From positions 806,001-870,000 of the forward strand of contig NZ_CP096829.1 of NCBI RefSeq assembly GCF_023272795.1: a stretch of 64,000 bases of DNA. The letters are read 5' to 3'. Made by a program: the position numbers and the translations under genes. Below, piece after piece: positions 26,454 through 36,540 of this stretch (positions are counted from its first letter, which is position 1; every line of letters starts with the position of its first letter). Source of the DNA: Flavobacterium humidisoli. Its GTDB lineage: Bacteria; Bacteroidota; Bacteroidia; Flavobacteriales; Flavobacteriaceae. The notes beneath the pieces were generated by a model. That model was given only the letters and a program-made list of their open reading frames with translations. It made no database searches and was not told where the DNA came from.

Positions 26454-27074
26454 ATGAAAAATGAACGTCTTAAAAGCATTTACCATGAAACCTTTTCAGG
26501 ACTAAAATTATTTTACAGAGATACTAATCTTTCAGAAGATTTAATTTCAAAATATAAAATTGGTCAAATCATTCAAGAAAAAGGCTTTACCGATATGAGT
26601 TCTATTGGTGGTGGTCTTTCTGGAAATTTGAGATATTTAATTGCAAGTTCTCACCCCAAAGATTTGTCAAAATTTAATCCTAATTCGGCAAAAATTGGCC
26701 ATTTTCTTTTAGATTCTATTGCTTATTTTAAAGTATTAGATATTCAGAAAATTGATAATAAAACTCAAGTGTTTCTTTTAAACATCCCAGATAATTCAAT
26801 TTCACTTTTTAAAAATTCATCTTCAAATTTAGAAGAAGAAATTATAGAAAAAGCTCAAAAACGCTTTCGCGAAAAAATCGATTTGCCTTCAGTTTCAGAA
26901 TTACAAACTGAGAATTGGAAAGAAAGAACAAAATCTCCACTTGGGATGAGCGACATCGGCGAATTATTTTTTGATGATTCTAAAATTAAAACAGAATCTC
27001 CGAAAAGAATTGATGTTGATATTATGAAGAAAGTCATAGAAATCAACAAAAAACCTTGGTGGAAGTTTTGGTAA
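26454..27074 (+). CDS. Hypothetical protein, 206 residues
   Basis: I do not recognise a family. There is no signal peptide or membrane segment, so it is probably cytoplasmic. The composition is mixed alpha/beta; an SSIGGGLSGNLRYLIASSH stretch at about 50-68 looks like the most conserved part, and the tail is aromatic (KKPWWKFW). It lies 36 bases after the M23 gene in the same direction and may share its transcript. The ATG at 26454 directly follows the spacer. Real gene judged from codon use and length. Confidence 0.7.
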   Translation: MKNERLKSIYHETFSGLKLFYRDTNLSEDLISKYKIGQIIQEKGFTDMSSIGGGLSGNLRYLIASSHPKDLSKFNPNSAKIGHFLLDSIAYFKVLDIQKIDNKTQVFLLNIPDNSISLFKNSSSNLEEEIIEKAQKRFREKIDLPSVSELQTENWKERTKSPLGMSDIGELFFDDSKIKTESPKRIDVDIMKKVIEINKKPWWKFW

Positions 27075-27102
27075 AATCATCATTTCATAATCTCACTAAA
27101 TA

Positions 27103-27435
27103 ATGAAACAAATTTTTCTACTACTTTCATCAATAATAGTAATTGGATGTTCCAGTCCAAAAGTTTTCATATTAGATGATAATGAAGAAGGCAAATATTT
27201 TGTTCAGAAATTAGTCAATACTGCTTTTGAAAAAGATTTAATTGGAAAATCACCTTTGATTGTCATAAATGGAATTCCTTTTCAATACAATAAGGAACAA
27301 GACACAATCTTATTACCTTTAAAAAAATCTGAGATTGCTAATTTGGATTTTTTAAACCAAAATAGCAGCCGTATAATTTACAATGAAAAGGAAAATGATG
27401 GCGCCATCATCATAACTTCAAAAGTCCGAAACTAA
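27103..27435 (+). CDS. Small lipoprotein, unknown function
   Basis: 110 residues with a lipoprotein signal (lipobox IGCSS, Cys16). The rest contains one short hydrophobic strand and no known domain; PLIVINGIPFQYN resembles the carboxy region of some TonB-plug-like peptides but is too short to assign. It follows the 206-residue gene by 28 bases and probably ends this operon. Confidence 0.65.
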   Translation: MKQIFLLLSSIIVIGCSSPKVFILDDNEEGKYFVQKLVNTAFEKDLIGKSPLIVINGIPFQYNKEQDTILLPLKKSEIANLDFLNQNSSRIIYNEKENDGAIIITSKVRN

Positions 27436-27547
27436 AACCTAAAAAACGTTTTCGTAACTAATTGTTATATAATCTCGAACCTTTATCCTTTTAAAAGTTA
27501 TTTCAGTATTTTTGTGTTTCATAGAACAAACTCAATTATAGATAAAA

Positions 27548-29191
27548 ATGGCTTTAAACACAACAAACCCAACTGGGACTGAAGCGTGGAAAAATCTGCA
27601 AAACCACTATAACGCAATTCACGAAACCACTATACAAGAATTGTTTCAACAAGATAGTGCCCGCGTTGAAAAATTCAACCTGCAATGGAATGACTTTTTA
27701 GTAGATTATTCTAAAAACAATATCAGTCAGGAAACTGTTTCTCTTTTATTAGAGCTGGCAAATTCAATTGGACTGAAAGATGCAATCGCACAATATTTTG
27801 GAGGAGAATTAATCAATAAAACGGAAAATCGTGCAGTTTTACATACAGCATTACGTGCTCCAGAATCGGCAGTTATTAAAGTTGACGGAGAAAATGTAAT
27901 TCCTGAGGTTTACGAAGTAAAAAATAAAATCAAAAACTTTACTCAAGAAGTAATTTCTGGAGAAAGAAAAGGATATACTGGAAAAGCTTTTACTGATGTT
28001 GTCAATATCGGAATCGGTGGTTCTGACCTTGGTCCGGTTATGGCGGTTGAAGCTTTACAATTTTACAAAAATCATTTGAATCTTCATTTTGTTTCAAATG
28101 TAGACGGTGATCATGTTAATGAAGTCATCAAAAAATTAAATCCTGAAACTACTTTATTTGTAATTGTTTCTAAAACTTTTACAACTCAAGAAACACTTTC
28201 AAATTCAGAAACTATCAAAGAATGGTTTTTGAAATCGGCTACACAGGAAGATATTGCGAAACACTTTGCAGCGGTTTCTACTAATATTCAAAAAGTAACA
28301 GAGTTTGGAATTAATCCAGACAATGTTTTCCCAATGTGGGACTGGGTTGGAGGAAGATTTTCTCTTTGGAGCGCAGTTGGTTTAAGCATCGCTTTAGCAA
28401 TTGGTTTTGATAACTACAACCAATTACTGGTTGGAGCAAATGAAATGGATGAGCATTTTAAATCTGCAGAATTTGACGAAAACATTCCGGTTATTTTGGC
28501 TTTATTAAGCGTTTGGTACAATAATTTTTATGGTGCCGAAAGCGAAGCTTTGATTCCGTACACACAATATTTATCAAAATTAGCTCCTTACTTGCAGCAA
28601 GCAACTATGGAAAGTAACGGAAAAAGTGTTGGCCGTGATGGCAAACCTGTTAATTACCAAACTGGAACAATTATCTGGGGAGAACCAGGAACAAATTCGC
28701 AGCACGCTTTCTTTCAATTGATTCACCAAGGAACAAAAAGAATTCCAACAGACTTTATCGGATTTGTAAAACCTCTTTATGGCAATGAAGATCACCACGA
28801 TAAATTAATGTCAAATTTCTTTGCTCAAACAGAAGCTTTAATGAATGGCAAAACTCCATCTCAAGTTCAAGCAGAATTTGACAAACAAGGACTTGCTGCT
28901 GAAAAAGCGTCATACTTATTACCATTTAAAGTTTTTACAGGAAACAAACCCACTAATACAATTTTAATTCAAAAACTTACTCCAAAAAGCTTAGGATCTT
29001 TGATTGCATTGTACGAACACAAGATTTTTGTTCAAGGTGTTATCTGGAACATTTTTAGTTTTGATCAATGGGGAGTTGAATTAGGTAAGCAATTAGCAAA
29101 TTCAATCTTAGATGAAATCAATTCTAAAACTGTTAAAAATCACGATAGCTCTACTTCATTTTTGTTAAAGCATTTCTTAAAAAACAAATAG
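27548..29191 (+). CDS. pgi: Glucose-6-phosphate isomerase
   Basis: A 547-residue Pgi of the long form, interconverting glucose 6-phosphate and fructose 6-phosphate. Family signatures are visible: [18 protein letters not shown] near 156-173, [13 protein letters not shown], the catalytic Glu region [11 protein letters not shown] near 276-286, and [19 protein letters not shown] near 497-515. A possible -7 box TATTTTTG lies at 27507-27514. A strong intrinsic terminator follows. Secure call. Confidence 0.97.
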   Translation: MALNTTNPTGTEAWKNLQNHYNAIHETTIQELFQQDSARVEKFNLQWNDFLVDYSKNNISQETVSLLLELANSIGLKDAIAQYFGGELINKTENRAVLHTALRAPESAVIKVDGENVIPEVYEVKNKIKNFTQEVISGERKGYTGKAFTDVVNIGIGGSDLGPVMAVEALQFYKNHLNLHFVSNVDGDHVNEVIKKLNPETTLFVIVSKTFTTQETLSNSETIKEWFLKSATQEDIAKHFAAVSTNIQKVTEFGINPDNVFPMWDWVGGRFSLWSAVGLSIALAIGFDNYNQLLVGANEMDEHFKSAEFDENIPVILALLSVWYNNFYGAESEALIPYTQYLSKLAPYLQQATMESNGKSVGRDGKPVNYQTGTIIWGEPGTNSQHAFFQLIHQGTKRIPTDFIGFVKPLYGNEDHHDKLMSNFFAQTEALMNGKTPSQVQAEFDKQGLAAEKASYLLPFKVFTGNKPTNTILIQKLTPKSLGSLIALYEHKIFVQGVIWNIFSFDQWGVELGKQLANSILDEINSKTVKNHDSSTSFLLKHFLKNK

Positions 29192-29222
29192 AAACATTGG
29201 CTTAAATATTTTATAACTTTTG

Positions 29223-29259
29223 AAACGTCCTAATTACTAGTAAAATTAGGACGTTTTTT
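29223..29259 (+). terminator. Intrinsic terminator after pgi
   Basis: AAACGTCCTAATT pairs with AATTAGGACGTTT, followed by T residues. Confidence 0.9.
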
Positions 29260-29512
29260 GTATAAAATTCCGACAAAAGACAGAAAAATCCGCTCATTTA
29301 CAATTTTGACATTGCTTGACTATTAAAATAATTACATTTTTAACAAAAAAGCATTGCATTAATTCAACAAATCAATATTTTTTCTAATAAAAAGAGAAAA
29401 ATTCATTTTAATGCGCAGCACAAAAAGCAAAACTTGTTTTTCTTAACATTTCGATAACATTATCTGAGTTATTTGTTATAATTTTGCCAAAAACAATAAA
29501 CTCAATAACAAA
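29260..29512. other. AT-rich leader region of the TonB receptor gene
   Basis: No gene is seen. A possible -7 box TAATTTTG lies at 29479-29486, about 27 bases before the start codon, without a clear TTG at the proper distance. Confidence 0.45.
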
Positions 29513-32257
29513 ATGAAGAAAATGAAAAATTGGTTACTGACCGGACTATTCTTTATGATAGTTTCAACCGTATTTTCTCAAGGAAAAGTTACTGGTAAAA
29601 TTACCGACGGAACAGGTGGATTACCAGGAGCAAATGTAGTGATCAAAGGATCTACTACAGCAACTTCAACAGATTTTGATGGTAAATTTACTCTTACTTC
29701 AACATCAAGCACAGGAGAGATTGTTATCTCTTTCTTAGGTTATGACAACCAAACTGTGAAATTTAATGTGTCAAATGGCGCAACTACAAATTTAGGAACT
29801 ATTACTTTGGTTTCTAACTCAAACGAATTGAGCGAGATCGTAGTTAAAAGTAGCACAGTAGATATTGCAAAAGACAGAAAAACTCCTGTTGCAGTATCAA
29901 CAATTAAAGCTTCTGAAATTCAGGCAAAACTAGGAAACCAAGAACTTCCTGAAATGTTAAAAAGCACTCCATCTGTTTATGTAACTAAATCTGGTGGTGG
30001 ATTTGGAGATTCTAGAATCACGATTCGTGGATTTAGCCAAAACAACGTTGCAGTAATGGTTAACGGTATGCCAGTTAACGACATGGAAAACGGTGCTGTT
30101 TACTGGAGTAACTGGGCAGGTTTATCTGATGTTACTTCTTTCATTCAAGTACAAAGAGGTTTAGGTTCTTCAAAATTAGCTATTGCTTCTGTGGGAGGTA
30201 CTATGAACTACGTAACTAAAGCTTCAGATTTAAAGCAAGGTGGTACTGTTGGTACTTCTTTTGGTAACGATAATTTCTTCAAATCTAACGTTGCTTACAA
30301 CACAGGAAAATTAGACAGCGGATTCTCTGCTTCTGTTTTATACAGCCACACTCAAGGTGACGGATATGTAGATGGAACTCAATTTAACGGAGATAACTAC
30401 TATGTAGCTCTTGGTTATACTACAAAAAATAACAAACACGATTTCCAATTTACAGTTACTGGTGCTCCCCAATGGCACGATCAAAGATCTACATTTATCA
30501 CTATAGCACAATACCAACAATATGGTTCTGTGTCTGATCCGAACATTAAATATAACTCTGATTGGGGTTACAAAGATGGTCAAGCATTTAACATGGTAAG
30601 AAACTATTACCATAAGCCAGTTGTTTCATTGAACTATGATTTCCAAATTAACGAAACATCTAAATTATCTACTGTAGGTTACGTTTCTTTCGGACGTGGA
30701 GGAGGATCTAGAGGAGCTGGTTTCATCAAAGGATTAAACTATGCTAACAGTGCATTCAGAACTGCAAACGGTTTAATTGATTATGACAAAATCGTAGCTT
30801 ACAACTCAGGTCAAACTGTAAACATCAACGGAGTTGCTTCTACTCGTACAACAACTGGTACAAGTGGTGAGTACAGAAACACTGCACTTACAGGAAACAA
30901 TACTACAAATGGTATTTCTCAAATTTCATCTGTTAACTCTCACAACTGGTATGGTGCAATTGTTAACTTCAACAAAAAATTCTCAGACAATTTAACTTGG
31001 GATCTTGGAATTGACGTAAGAGGATACAAAGGTCTTCACTACCAAAACGTAAACAACTTATTAGGAGGAGATTCATTCGCTGATAATTTTGATGTGAATA
31101 ATCCAAATAGAGTTTTATACGGAACATACACTACATACCCAGCTTGGAATGTATTCAAAAGCACTGACAAAGAAGAAAAAATCAACTTCAACAATGACGG
31201 TGACGTAAGATGGTATGGTGGATTTACTCAATTAGAGTATACTTCAGATAAATTTACTGCATTCGTACAAGGTGCGCTTTCTCAACAAGGATTCAAAAGA
31301 GTTGATTACTTCAAATACTTATCTTCTGATCCATTATCTAGTACAGATTACGAAAACATCTTAGGTGGTAACGTAAAAGGTGGTGTGAACTATAACATCA
31401 ACGAACACCATAATGTTTTTGTTAACTCAGGATACTACTCAAAACAACCATTCTTTAATGCAGTTTACCCAAACAACGCATCTCTTGTAAATGGTAACTT
31501 GACAAACGAAAAAATCTTCGGTATTGAAGCTGGTTACGGATTACGTACAAGCAAATTCACTGCAAACGTAAACTTATACCGTACTTCTTGGAAAGACAGA
31601 TACCAAAGACAAAATGACGGAGCTGCAGACAACCCTGGAGGTTACTATGACTTCGCTGGAATTACAGAGATCCACTCAGGTATCGAGATCGATGCTACTG
31701 CAAAAGTACTTGACAAACTTACTATTACAGGTATGCTATCTCTTGGAGATTGGAAATATGACGGAACAAGTACAAGTAACCGTTACGATTCAGCAAACAA
31801 CCCTGTTGCTGGAGGAACTGCTACAACATTATACCTTGACGGTGTAAGAGTTGGTGATGCTGCTCAAACAACTGCTGCTTTAGGAGCAACTTACGAAATT
31901 TTACCTCGTTTTACTGTAGATGCAAACTACAACTATGTTGACAAATTGTATGCTGCTATCTCTCCAGGAAACTTTACTAAAGAAGATAACAGAGGAGCAT
32001 TACAATTACCATCTTACGGTACTGCTGATGCTGGATTATCTTACAAATTGTTAGTTGGTAAAAACAAAAGCAACTCAGTAGGTTTCAGATTAAATGTAAA
32101 CAACCTTTTTGATTACACTTACATTGCTGAAGCAAAAACAAATATATTTGCTGCTGATGTTCCTACTGTTTCAACTTACAAAGGTATTGCTACTACAAAC
32201 CAAGTATACTTTGGTTTCGGTAGAACTTGGAACTTCGCATTACGTTACGATTTCTAA
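29513..32257 (+). CDS. TonB-dependent outer-membrane receptor
   Basis: A 914-residue receptor. A signal peptide (to about 22) is followed by a carboxypeptidase-regulatory-like domain (about 24-100, GKITDGTGGLPGANVVIKG), a plug domain (about 125-235, with SVYVTKSGGGFGDSRITIRG) and a beta-barrel ending in LRYDF with a terminal Phe. There is no SusD-like partner, so it is more like a siderophore/metal or small-molecule receptor than a SusC. The codon use is strongly optimised compared with neighbours, suggesting high expression. Its own terminator follows. Ligand unknown. Confidence 0.92.
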   Translation: MKKMKNWLLTGLFFMIVSTVFSQGKVTGKITDGTGGLPGANVVIKGSTTATSTDFDGKFTLTSTSSTGEIVISFLGYDNQTVKFNVSNGATTNLGTITLVSNSNELSEIVVKSSTVDIAKDRKTPVAVSTIKASEIQAKLGNQELPEMLKSTPSVYVTKSGGGFGDSRITIRGFSQNNVAVMVNGMPVNDMENGAVYWSNWAGLSDVTSFIQVQRGLGSSKLAIASVGGTMNYVTKASDLKQGGTVGTSFGNDNFFKSNVAYNTGKLDSGFSASVLYSHTQGDGYVDGTQFNGDNYYVALGYTTKNNKHDFQFTVTGAPQWHDQRSTFITIAQYQQYGSVSDPNIKYNSDWGYKDGQAFNMVRNYYHKPVVSLNYDFQINETSKLSTVGYVSFGRGGGSRGAGFIKGLNYANSAFRTANGLIDYDKIVAYNSGQTVNINGVASTRTTTGTSGEYRNTALTGNNTTNGISQISSVNSHNWYGAIVNFNKKFSDNLTWDLGIDVRGYKGLHYQNVNNLLGGDSFADNFDVNNPNRVLYGTYTTYPAWNVFKSTDKEEKINFNNDGDVRWYGGFTQLEYTSDKFTAFVQGALSQQGFKRVDYFKYLSSDPLSSTDYENILGGNVKGGVNYNINEHHNVFVNSGYYSKQPFFNAVYPNNASLVNGNLTNEKIFGIEAGYGLRTSKFTANVNLYRTSWKDRYQRQNDGAADNPGGYYDFAGITEIHSGIEIDATAKVLDKLTITGMLSLGDWKYDGTSTSNRYDSANNPVAGGTATTLYLDGVRVGDAAQTTAALGATYEILPRFTVDANYNYVDKLYAAISPGNFTKEDNRGALQLPSYGTADAGLSYKLLVGKNKSNSVGFRLNVNNLFDYTYIAEAKTNIFAADVPTVSTYKGIATTNQVYFGFGRTWNFALRYDF

Positions 32258-32281
32258 GAATTTAGAATCTAAATAAATAAT

Positions 32282-32320
32282 AAAAACGGCATTGACTTTT
32301 AAGTTTAATGCCGTTTTTTT
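32282..32320 (+). terminator. Intrinsic terminator after the TonB receptor
   Basis: AAAAACGGCATT pairs with AATGCCGTTTTTTT across a 13-base loop. Confidence 0.9.
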
Positions 32321-32365
32321 ATAGCCTTTTTTGTTATATTTGTTTTTGAACAAAAAACACAGTTT

Positions 32366-32788
32366 ATGTATAATTTTCTACAAAAATTTCACTCTGGCTG
32401 GGCGTACTTGGCATTGCTTCTTTTAGTAATTGCAGTTGTTAACGCTATCATCGGAGTAACTTCAAAAAAAGAATTTACTGGTAAGGATCGTAAAATCGCT
32501 TTATTTGCTTTAATTGGCACACACACTCAATTATTGATTGGTTTAATCTTATATTTTGTTTCTCCATTAGGAAAAGCAGCATTTGGACAAATGTCTAATG
32601 CAGAATTAAGATTAACATCATTAGAACACCCTCTAATTAATATTATTGCAATCATCTTGATTACTATCGGATGGTCTAAACATAAAAAATTAATCAATAG
32701 CGAAGCTAAATTTAAAACCTTTGCTATTTTTTACGGATTAGGATTATTGCTTATTTTAAGTAGAATTCCTTGGAACCTTTGGTTCTAA
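32366..32788 (+). CDS. Four-helix integral membrane protein
   Basis: 140 residues with four predicted membrane helices (about 11-31, 46-65, 87-104, 121-136). Conserved-looking His residues lie near helix ends (FHSGWAY, GTHTQ, LEHPL), a pattern seen in small heme or quinone-associated membrane proteins, but I see no named family signature. It is a single-gene unit with a promoter-proximal short gap and its own terminator. Function unknown; real gene with high confidence from length and topology. Confidence 0.8.
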   Translation: MYNFLQKFHSGWAYLALLLLVIAVVNAIIGVTSKKEFTGKDRKIALFALIGTHTQLLIGLILYFVSPLGKAAFGQMSNAELRLTSLEHPLINIIAIILITIGWSKHKKLINSEAKFKTFAIFYGLGLLLILSRIPWNLWF

Positions 32789-32800
32789 AAAATACCAATT

Positions 32801-32826
32801 AAAAGCCCTTAATCAGGGCTTTTTTT
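32801..32826 (+). terminator. Intrinsic terminator
   Basis: AAAAGCCCT, loop TAATC, AGGGCTTTTTT. Confidence 0.88.
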
Positions 32827-32879
32827 ATCTCGGCATATTATTTGTACAAACTCCCCCCAAGTCTGAAAAAGAATAACCC

Positions 32880-33368
32880 ATGAGAAATAAAAAGAACATT
32901 TTATTCGCCACAATCGCTTTAACCCTAATTAGCGGCTTTACGTATGTCATAAGCCAGACCAAACCTACAACAGAACCTAAAATCATTCAAGACACTGTTA
33001 AAAATGTAAAACCAGCTATTATCCCTTTGCCGGATTCTGTTTTTACTGACAAAGGTTTAAAACTAAGGCCATACAAGAAAAACGCTCATGCTTCCTACTA
33101 CGCAGATCGTTTTAATGGAAAAAGAACCGCTAATGGAAGTAGATTTAACAACAACAACTATACTGCAGCTCACAAAAAACTTCCCTTTGGAACTAGAGTT
33201 AAAGTTACTAATGAAGCCAATGGCAAATTCGTTATCGTAAAAATTACAGACCGTGGACCTTTTGTAAAGACCCGCGAAATCGATTTGTCCAAAAGAGCTT
33301 TTATGGACATTACAAAACACAAAGGTGCCGGAGCTATGAAGGTTACCATTGAAACCATAATCGAATAA
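32880..33368 (+). CDS. rlpA: RlpA-like double-psi beta-barrel protein
   Basis: A 162-residue exported protein. An N-terminal hydrophobic signal (about 7-24) is followed by a DPBB domain typical of RlpA: ASYYADRFNGKRTANGSRF near 70-88, LPFGTRVKVTNEANGK and ITDRGPF, ending in DLSKRAFMDI. The catalytic-type Asp is in the TDRGPF motif. RlpA proteins are septal or outer-membrane lytic transglycosylases in some bacteria. There is no SPOR domain, so binding to denuded septal glycan is not implied. Confidence 0.9.
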   Translation: MRNKKNILFATIALTLISGFTYVISQTKPTTEPKIIQDTVKNVKPAIIPLPDSVFTDKGLKLRPYKKNAHASYYADRFNGKRTANGSRFNNNNYTAAHKKLPFGTRVKVTNEANGKFVIVKITDRGPFVKTREIDLSKRAFMDITKHKGAGAMKVTIETIIE

Positions 33369-33400
33369 AAAAAGTCCCGCTTAAAGCGGGATTTTTTTTT
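33367..33400. terminator. Bidirectional terminator
   Basis: CCCGCTT/AAGCGGG stem with A- and T-runs on either side, between the converging rlpA-like and DinB-like genes. Confidence 0.9.
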
Positions 33401-33854
33401 AAACCAATTTTCTTAATGCCATTATAACTCCAGTATGAAGCCCTTCGTGGTAATTATTAAAATCTAAAGCTCCTTGAACATGACGAAGCGTGAAACCGAT
33501 ACTTGTAGTATATTCATGGTAATCAACAAAAAGTCCGCTTTCAAAATCATTTTTTGTTTTTTCTAATGTTGTTGAAAGCAATGTTCGAATCTCATCAACT
33601 TCAGCTTGAGAAACATCCCCTTCTGGTTTGGTTCCTTTTCTGTATTTGTTAATGAAATCTTCAGAAACCATTGTCGGAAGGCCCGATAATTTATAAACCA
33701 AAACCTGCTGCGACGAAATACAATGACCTATATTCCAAATAATATTGTTGCTAAAACCATCTGGAACTTTGTTTAGTTGCTCTAACGAATGACTATCTAA
33801 GATTTTTAAAAGAATTTCTCTAATAGTTTTCTGTACATCAAAAACTGAACTCAT
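33399..33854 (-). CDS. DinB-family protein
   Basis: A 151-residue four-helix DinB/YfiT-like protein. The three metal-binding His positions fit IGHCISSQQ, and NYHEGLHTG near the C-terminus (HxxxH). Members bind divalent metal and often act as thiol S-transferases (bacillithiol or similar) or have unknown roles. It stands alone on the minus strand, divergent from the ArsC-like gene. Confidence 0.85.
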   Translation of the reverse strand: MSSVFDVQKTIREILLKILDSHSLEQLNKVPDGFSNNIIWNIGHCISSQQVLVYKLSGLPTMVSEDFINKYRKGTKPEGDVSQAEVDEIRTLLSTTLEKTKNDFESGLFVDYHEYTTSIGFTLRHVQGALDFNNYHEGLHTGVIMALRKLV

Positions 33855-33932
33855 AAATTTTATTTTTTTTTCTAAAAATACTCATTTTTACGTTTCAAAT
33901 GGATTTTCTTTGCATTCTAACAAATTCTGAAA

Positions 33933-34283
33933 ATGATGAATAAAATATACTATTTAGCGTCTTGCGATACGTGCAGAAAAATTATCAAAAGTTTACCTCA
34001 AAACAATTTGGTTTTTCATGATATTAAACAAGACCCAATTACAGAAGCCGAACTGGAAGAAATGCACAAACTTGCAGGGAGTTACGAAGCATTATTCAGT
34101 AAAAAAGCACAATTATACAAGTCAATGGATTTGAAAAACAAGTCTTTGACCGAAGCCGATTTTAAAAAATACATTTTAGAGCATTATACTTTCTTAAGCC
34201 GTCCGGTTTTTATTATTAACGGAAAAATTTACATTGGCAACAGCCAAAAAAATGTAGCCGAAGTTATAAATGCACTAACGTAA
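33933..34283 (+). CDS. ArsC/Spx-family thioredoxin-fold protein
   Basis: 116 residues with a thioredoxin fold. The N-terminal CxxC-type motif is SCDTCRK (about 10-16), and the cis-Pro region is SRPVFIINGKIYIG (about 90-103). It resembles the YffB/ArsC-like reductase branch rather than a true arsenate reductase operon gene; no ars genes lie nearby. Two ATGs three bases apart could serve as start. Probably cytoplasmic. Function not certain. Confidence 0.85.
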   Translation: MMNKIYYLASCDTCRKIIKSLPQNNLVFHDIKQDPITEAELEEMHKLAGSYEALFSKKAQLYKSMDLKNKSLTEADFKKYILEHYTFLSRPVFIINGKIYIGNSQKNVAEVINALT

Positions 34284-34351
34284 GAATAACCGCAGATTTT
34301 GATCTATAAAACTGATTCACAATTTACAACGTAAAGCATCAAACTTTTATT

Positions 34352-34359
34352 TATCTTTG
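34352..34359 (+). promoter_or_regulatory. yicC: Probable -7 promoter box for yicC
   Basis: TATCTTTG, matching TAnnTTTG, lies 20 bases before the yicC start. No clean TTG is seen at the -33 distance, so the call is weak. Confidence 0.4.
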
Positions 34360-34378
34360 CGCCTTTATACTCAATTAT

Positions 34379-35239
34379 ATGATACAATCTATGACAGGGT
34401 TTGGCAAAGCTTCTTTGCAATTGCCTACAAAAAAAATCACCGTTGAAGTAAAATCTCTAAACTCTAAAGGTTTAGATTTAAATGTAAGAATGCCATCGGT
34501 TTACCGTGAGATGGAACTTGGATTGCGAACTCTTATTTCGACTAAGTTGGAAAGAGGAAAAATTGATTTTGCAATCTATGTAGAAAGTACTGCAGAACAA
34601 ACTTCAACTAAAGTAAATGTGCCTGTCGTAAAAAATTATATTGCGCAGTTAAAAGAAGTAAATCCAGATGCTGATGAAACTGAATTAATGAAAATGGCCG
34701 TTCGTATGCCTGACACATTAAAAACAGAACGTGAAGAAATTGACGAGAATGACTGGGAGCAGATTCAGGTTATTATTGATGAAGCACTTCAAAATATTTT
34801 AAACTTCCGTAAAGACGAAGGAGAATCTCTTGAAAAAGAATTCAATTTAAGAATTGGAAACATTCGTCAATTCATGAATGATACATTGGCACTTGATCCA
34901 GAACGCGTACAAGCAATTAAAGATCGTCTTCAGACTGCAATTTCAGAATTACAGGTAAATGTTGACGAAAACCGTTTTGAACAGGAATTAATTTATTATT
35001 TAGAGAAATTAGATATTACTGAAGAAAAAGTACGTTTAGGCAATCATTTAGATTACTTTATAGAAACTCTTAATGGAACCGAAGCTAATGGACGAAAACT
35101 TGGTTTCATTACTCAAGAAATGGGACGCGAAATCAATACAATGGGTTCTAAATCGAATCATGCACAAATGCAGAAATTGGTCGTGATGATGAAGGATGAA
35201 CTAGAGAAGATTAAGGAGCAAGTATTGAATGTTCTTTAA
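34379..35239 (+). CDS. yicC: YicC-family endoribonuclease
   Basis: A 286-residue YicC/YloC protein. The N-terminal signature MIQSMTGFGKA and the C-terminal DUF1732 segment GFITQEMGREINTMGSKSN are clear. In E. coli YicC is a ribonuclease that affects small-RNA stability. It is first in a run with gmk and nadD, a conserved arrangement in Flavobacteriia, here interrupted by a 197-residue gene. Secure family call. Confidence 0.94.
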   Translation: MIQSMTGFGKASLQLPTKKITVEVKSLNSKGLDLNVRMPSVYREMELGLRTLISTKLERGKIDFAIYVESTAEQTSTKVNVPVVKNYIAQLKEVNPDADETELMKMAVRMPDTLKTEREEIDENDWEQIQVIIDEALQNILNFRKDEGESLEKEFNLRIGNIRQFMNDTLALDPERVQAIKDRLQTAISELQVNVDENRFEQELIYYLEKLDITEEKVRLGNHLDYFIETLNGTEANGRKLGFITQEMGREINTMGSKSNHAQMQKLVVMMKDELEKIKEQVLNVL

Positions 35240-35241
35240 AG

Positions 35242-35835
35242 ATGAAATATTATTTTATCTTTTTCTTTTTCACAATATTCAACTGTTTGAGTCAAGAAGC
35301 ATCTGAAATAAATAAAATTTTAGAAATACCAAATACTTTAGAGTATAAGCAAGAAATACGCATTTATAAAGATTCTATTGGAAATAAAACTGTAGTTTTA
35401 AGAATATTCAAAGACCAGATAAATGAATGGATTGCTCAGAAATTTTGGTATTCTAAAAACATTAAAAGTGTTACCAAAATTGATGAAATACGTTTTCCTA
35501 AAGAAAGTATTGGTAAATTAAAACCAAAAGATCCAGAATTAATTTGGCTTAATTTACTTATTACAAATGTTGAATTCCTTCCAAATATGGAAGCCATAAG
35601 ATATAAGTTTGGTAAACCAAAAATTGATTCAGATAGAGGAGAACAAGTAACCTCTCGAACAAAAAAACATGTCCTAGATGGAGTCGGATACAAAGTATAT
35701 GTTAGAAATGGAAAGAATACAAATAGCTTTTCTTTCGATAATCCAAAAACATATTTAGGATATTACCCAACAGTCGATGAATTAATTTCATATAATGAAT
35801 TACTATCTGTCCTAGAAAAAGAATTTAGCTTTTAA
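35242..35835 (+). CDS. Hypothetical exported protein, 197 residues
   Basis: It begins 2 bases after yicC, with a signal peptide (hydrophobic 3-17, ending NCLSQ). No recognised domain. The middle, about 105-160, alternates charged and aromatic residues and may be beta-rich; PKTYLGYYPTVDEL precedes the end. It is placed between yicC and gmk, which are usually adjacent, so it may be a lineage-specific insertion. Not identified. Confidence 0.65.
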   Translation: MKYYFIFFFFTIFNCLSQEASEINKILEIPNTLEYKQEIRIYKDSIGNKTVVLRIFKDQINEWIAQKFWYSKNIKSVTKIDEIRFPKESIGKLKPKDPELIWLNLLITNVEFLPNMEAIRYKFGKPKIDSDRGEQVTSRTKKHVLDGVGYKVYVRNGKNTNSFSFDNPKTYLGYYPTVDELISYNELLSVLEKEFSF

Positions 35836-35859
35836 AGACAGATCACACATAAGCACACA

Positions 35860-36432
35860 ATGAACAAAGGAAAATTAATTGTTTTCTCAGCTCCCTCAGG
35901 ATCGGGAAAAACAACTATCGTAAAACATTTACTAGGGAAAGAAGATTTAAATCTAGAATTTTCGATCTCGGCCGCTTCACGTGATCCGCGCGGAGAAGAA
36001 GAGCATGGAAAAGATTATTATTTTATTTCGCTAGAGCAATTTAAAAAGCATATTAAAGCCGAAGAATTTTTGGAATGGGAAGAAGTTTACCGTGACAATT
36101 TCTACGGAACTTTAAAATCGGAAATTGAAAGAATCTGGGCTTTAGGAAAAAATGTAATCTTCGATATTGATGTTGCTGGCGGTCTGCGCATTAAACATAA
36201 ATTTCCAGAAGAAACTTTAGCGGTTTTTGTAAAACCACCAAGTGTTGACGAATTAAAACGCAGATTAAAACAGCGTTCTACAGAAAGCGACGACAAAATT
36301 AATATGCGTATTGCTAAGGCATCGGTTGAATTGGCAACTGCTCCTCAATTTGATACCATTATTAAAAACTACGATTTAGATACTGCTAAAGAAGAAGCAT
36401 ATCAATTAGTGAAAGAATTCGTAAATAAGTAA
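35860..36432 (+). CDS. gmk: Guanylate kinase
   Basis: A 190-residue guanylate kinase that phosphorylates GMP to GDP. P-loop SAPSGSGKTT at about 9-18; GMP-binding SAASRDPRGEEEHGKDYYF at about 37-55; the lid and second nucleotide region at QRSTESDDKINMR. Full length. The nadD gene follows 108 bases later across a fold-back made of TTTGCGAATC words. Confidence 0.96.
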   Translation: MNKGKLIVFSAPSGSGKTTIVKHLLGKEDLNLEFSISAASRDPRGEEEHGKDYYFISLEQFKKHIKAEEFLEWEEVYRDNFYGTLKSEIERIWALGKNVIFDIDVAGGLRIKHKFPEETLAVFVKPPSVDELKRRLKQRSTESDDKINMRIAKASVELATAPQFDTIIKNYDLDTAKEEAYQLVKEFVNK

Positions 36433-36540
36433 TTTTATTACACAAAGATTCACAAAGACAAACATGGAGATTCGCAAAAGGTTTTTTAAACTTTGCGAAT
36501 CTTTGTGCTATCTTAGCGACTCTATGTGAAACTCTAGAAA
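36433..36540. repeat. Fold-back between gmk and nadD (TTTGCG words)
   Basis: GATTCGCAAAAG near 36470-36481 faces CTTTGCGAATC near 36491-36501, and CACAAAGATTC on the left faces GAATCTTTGTG on the right. The same CGCAAAG / CTTTGCG vocabulary occurs at 43472-43610 and, more loosely, at 49730-49800. Confidence 0.8.

Noticed and set aside
29513..32257. SusC of a polysaccharide locus
   Set aside because: No SusD-like gene follows, and a terminator comes directly after the receptor gene.
33933..34283. Arsenate reductase of an ars operon
   Set aside because: The protein has the ArsC fold but no arsenic regulator or pump is adjacent.
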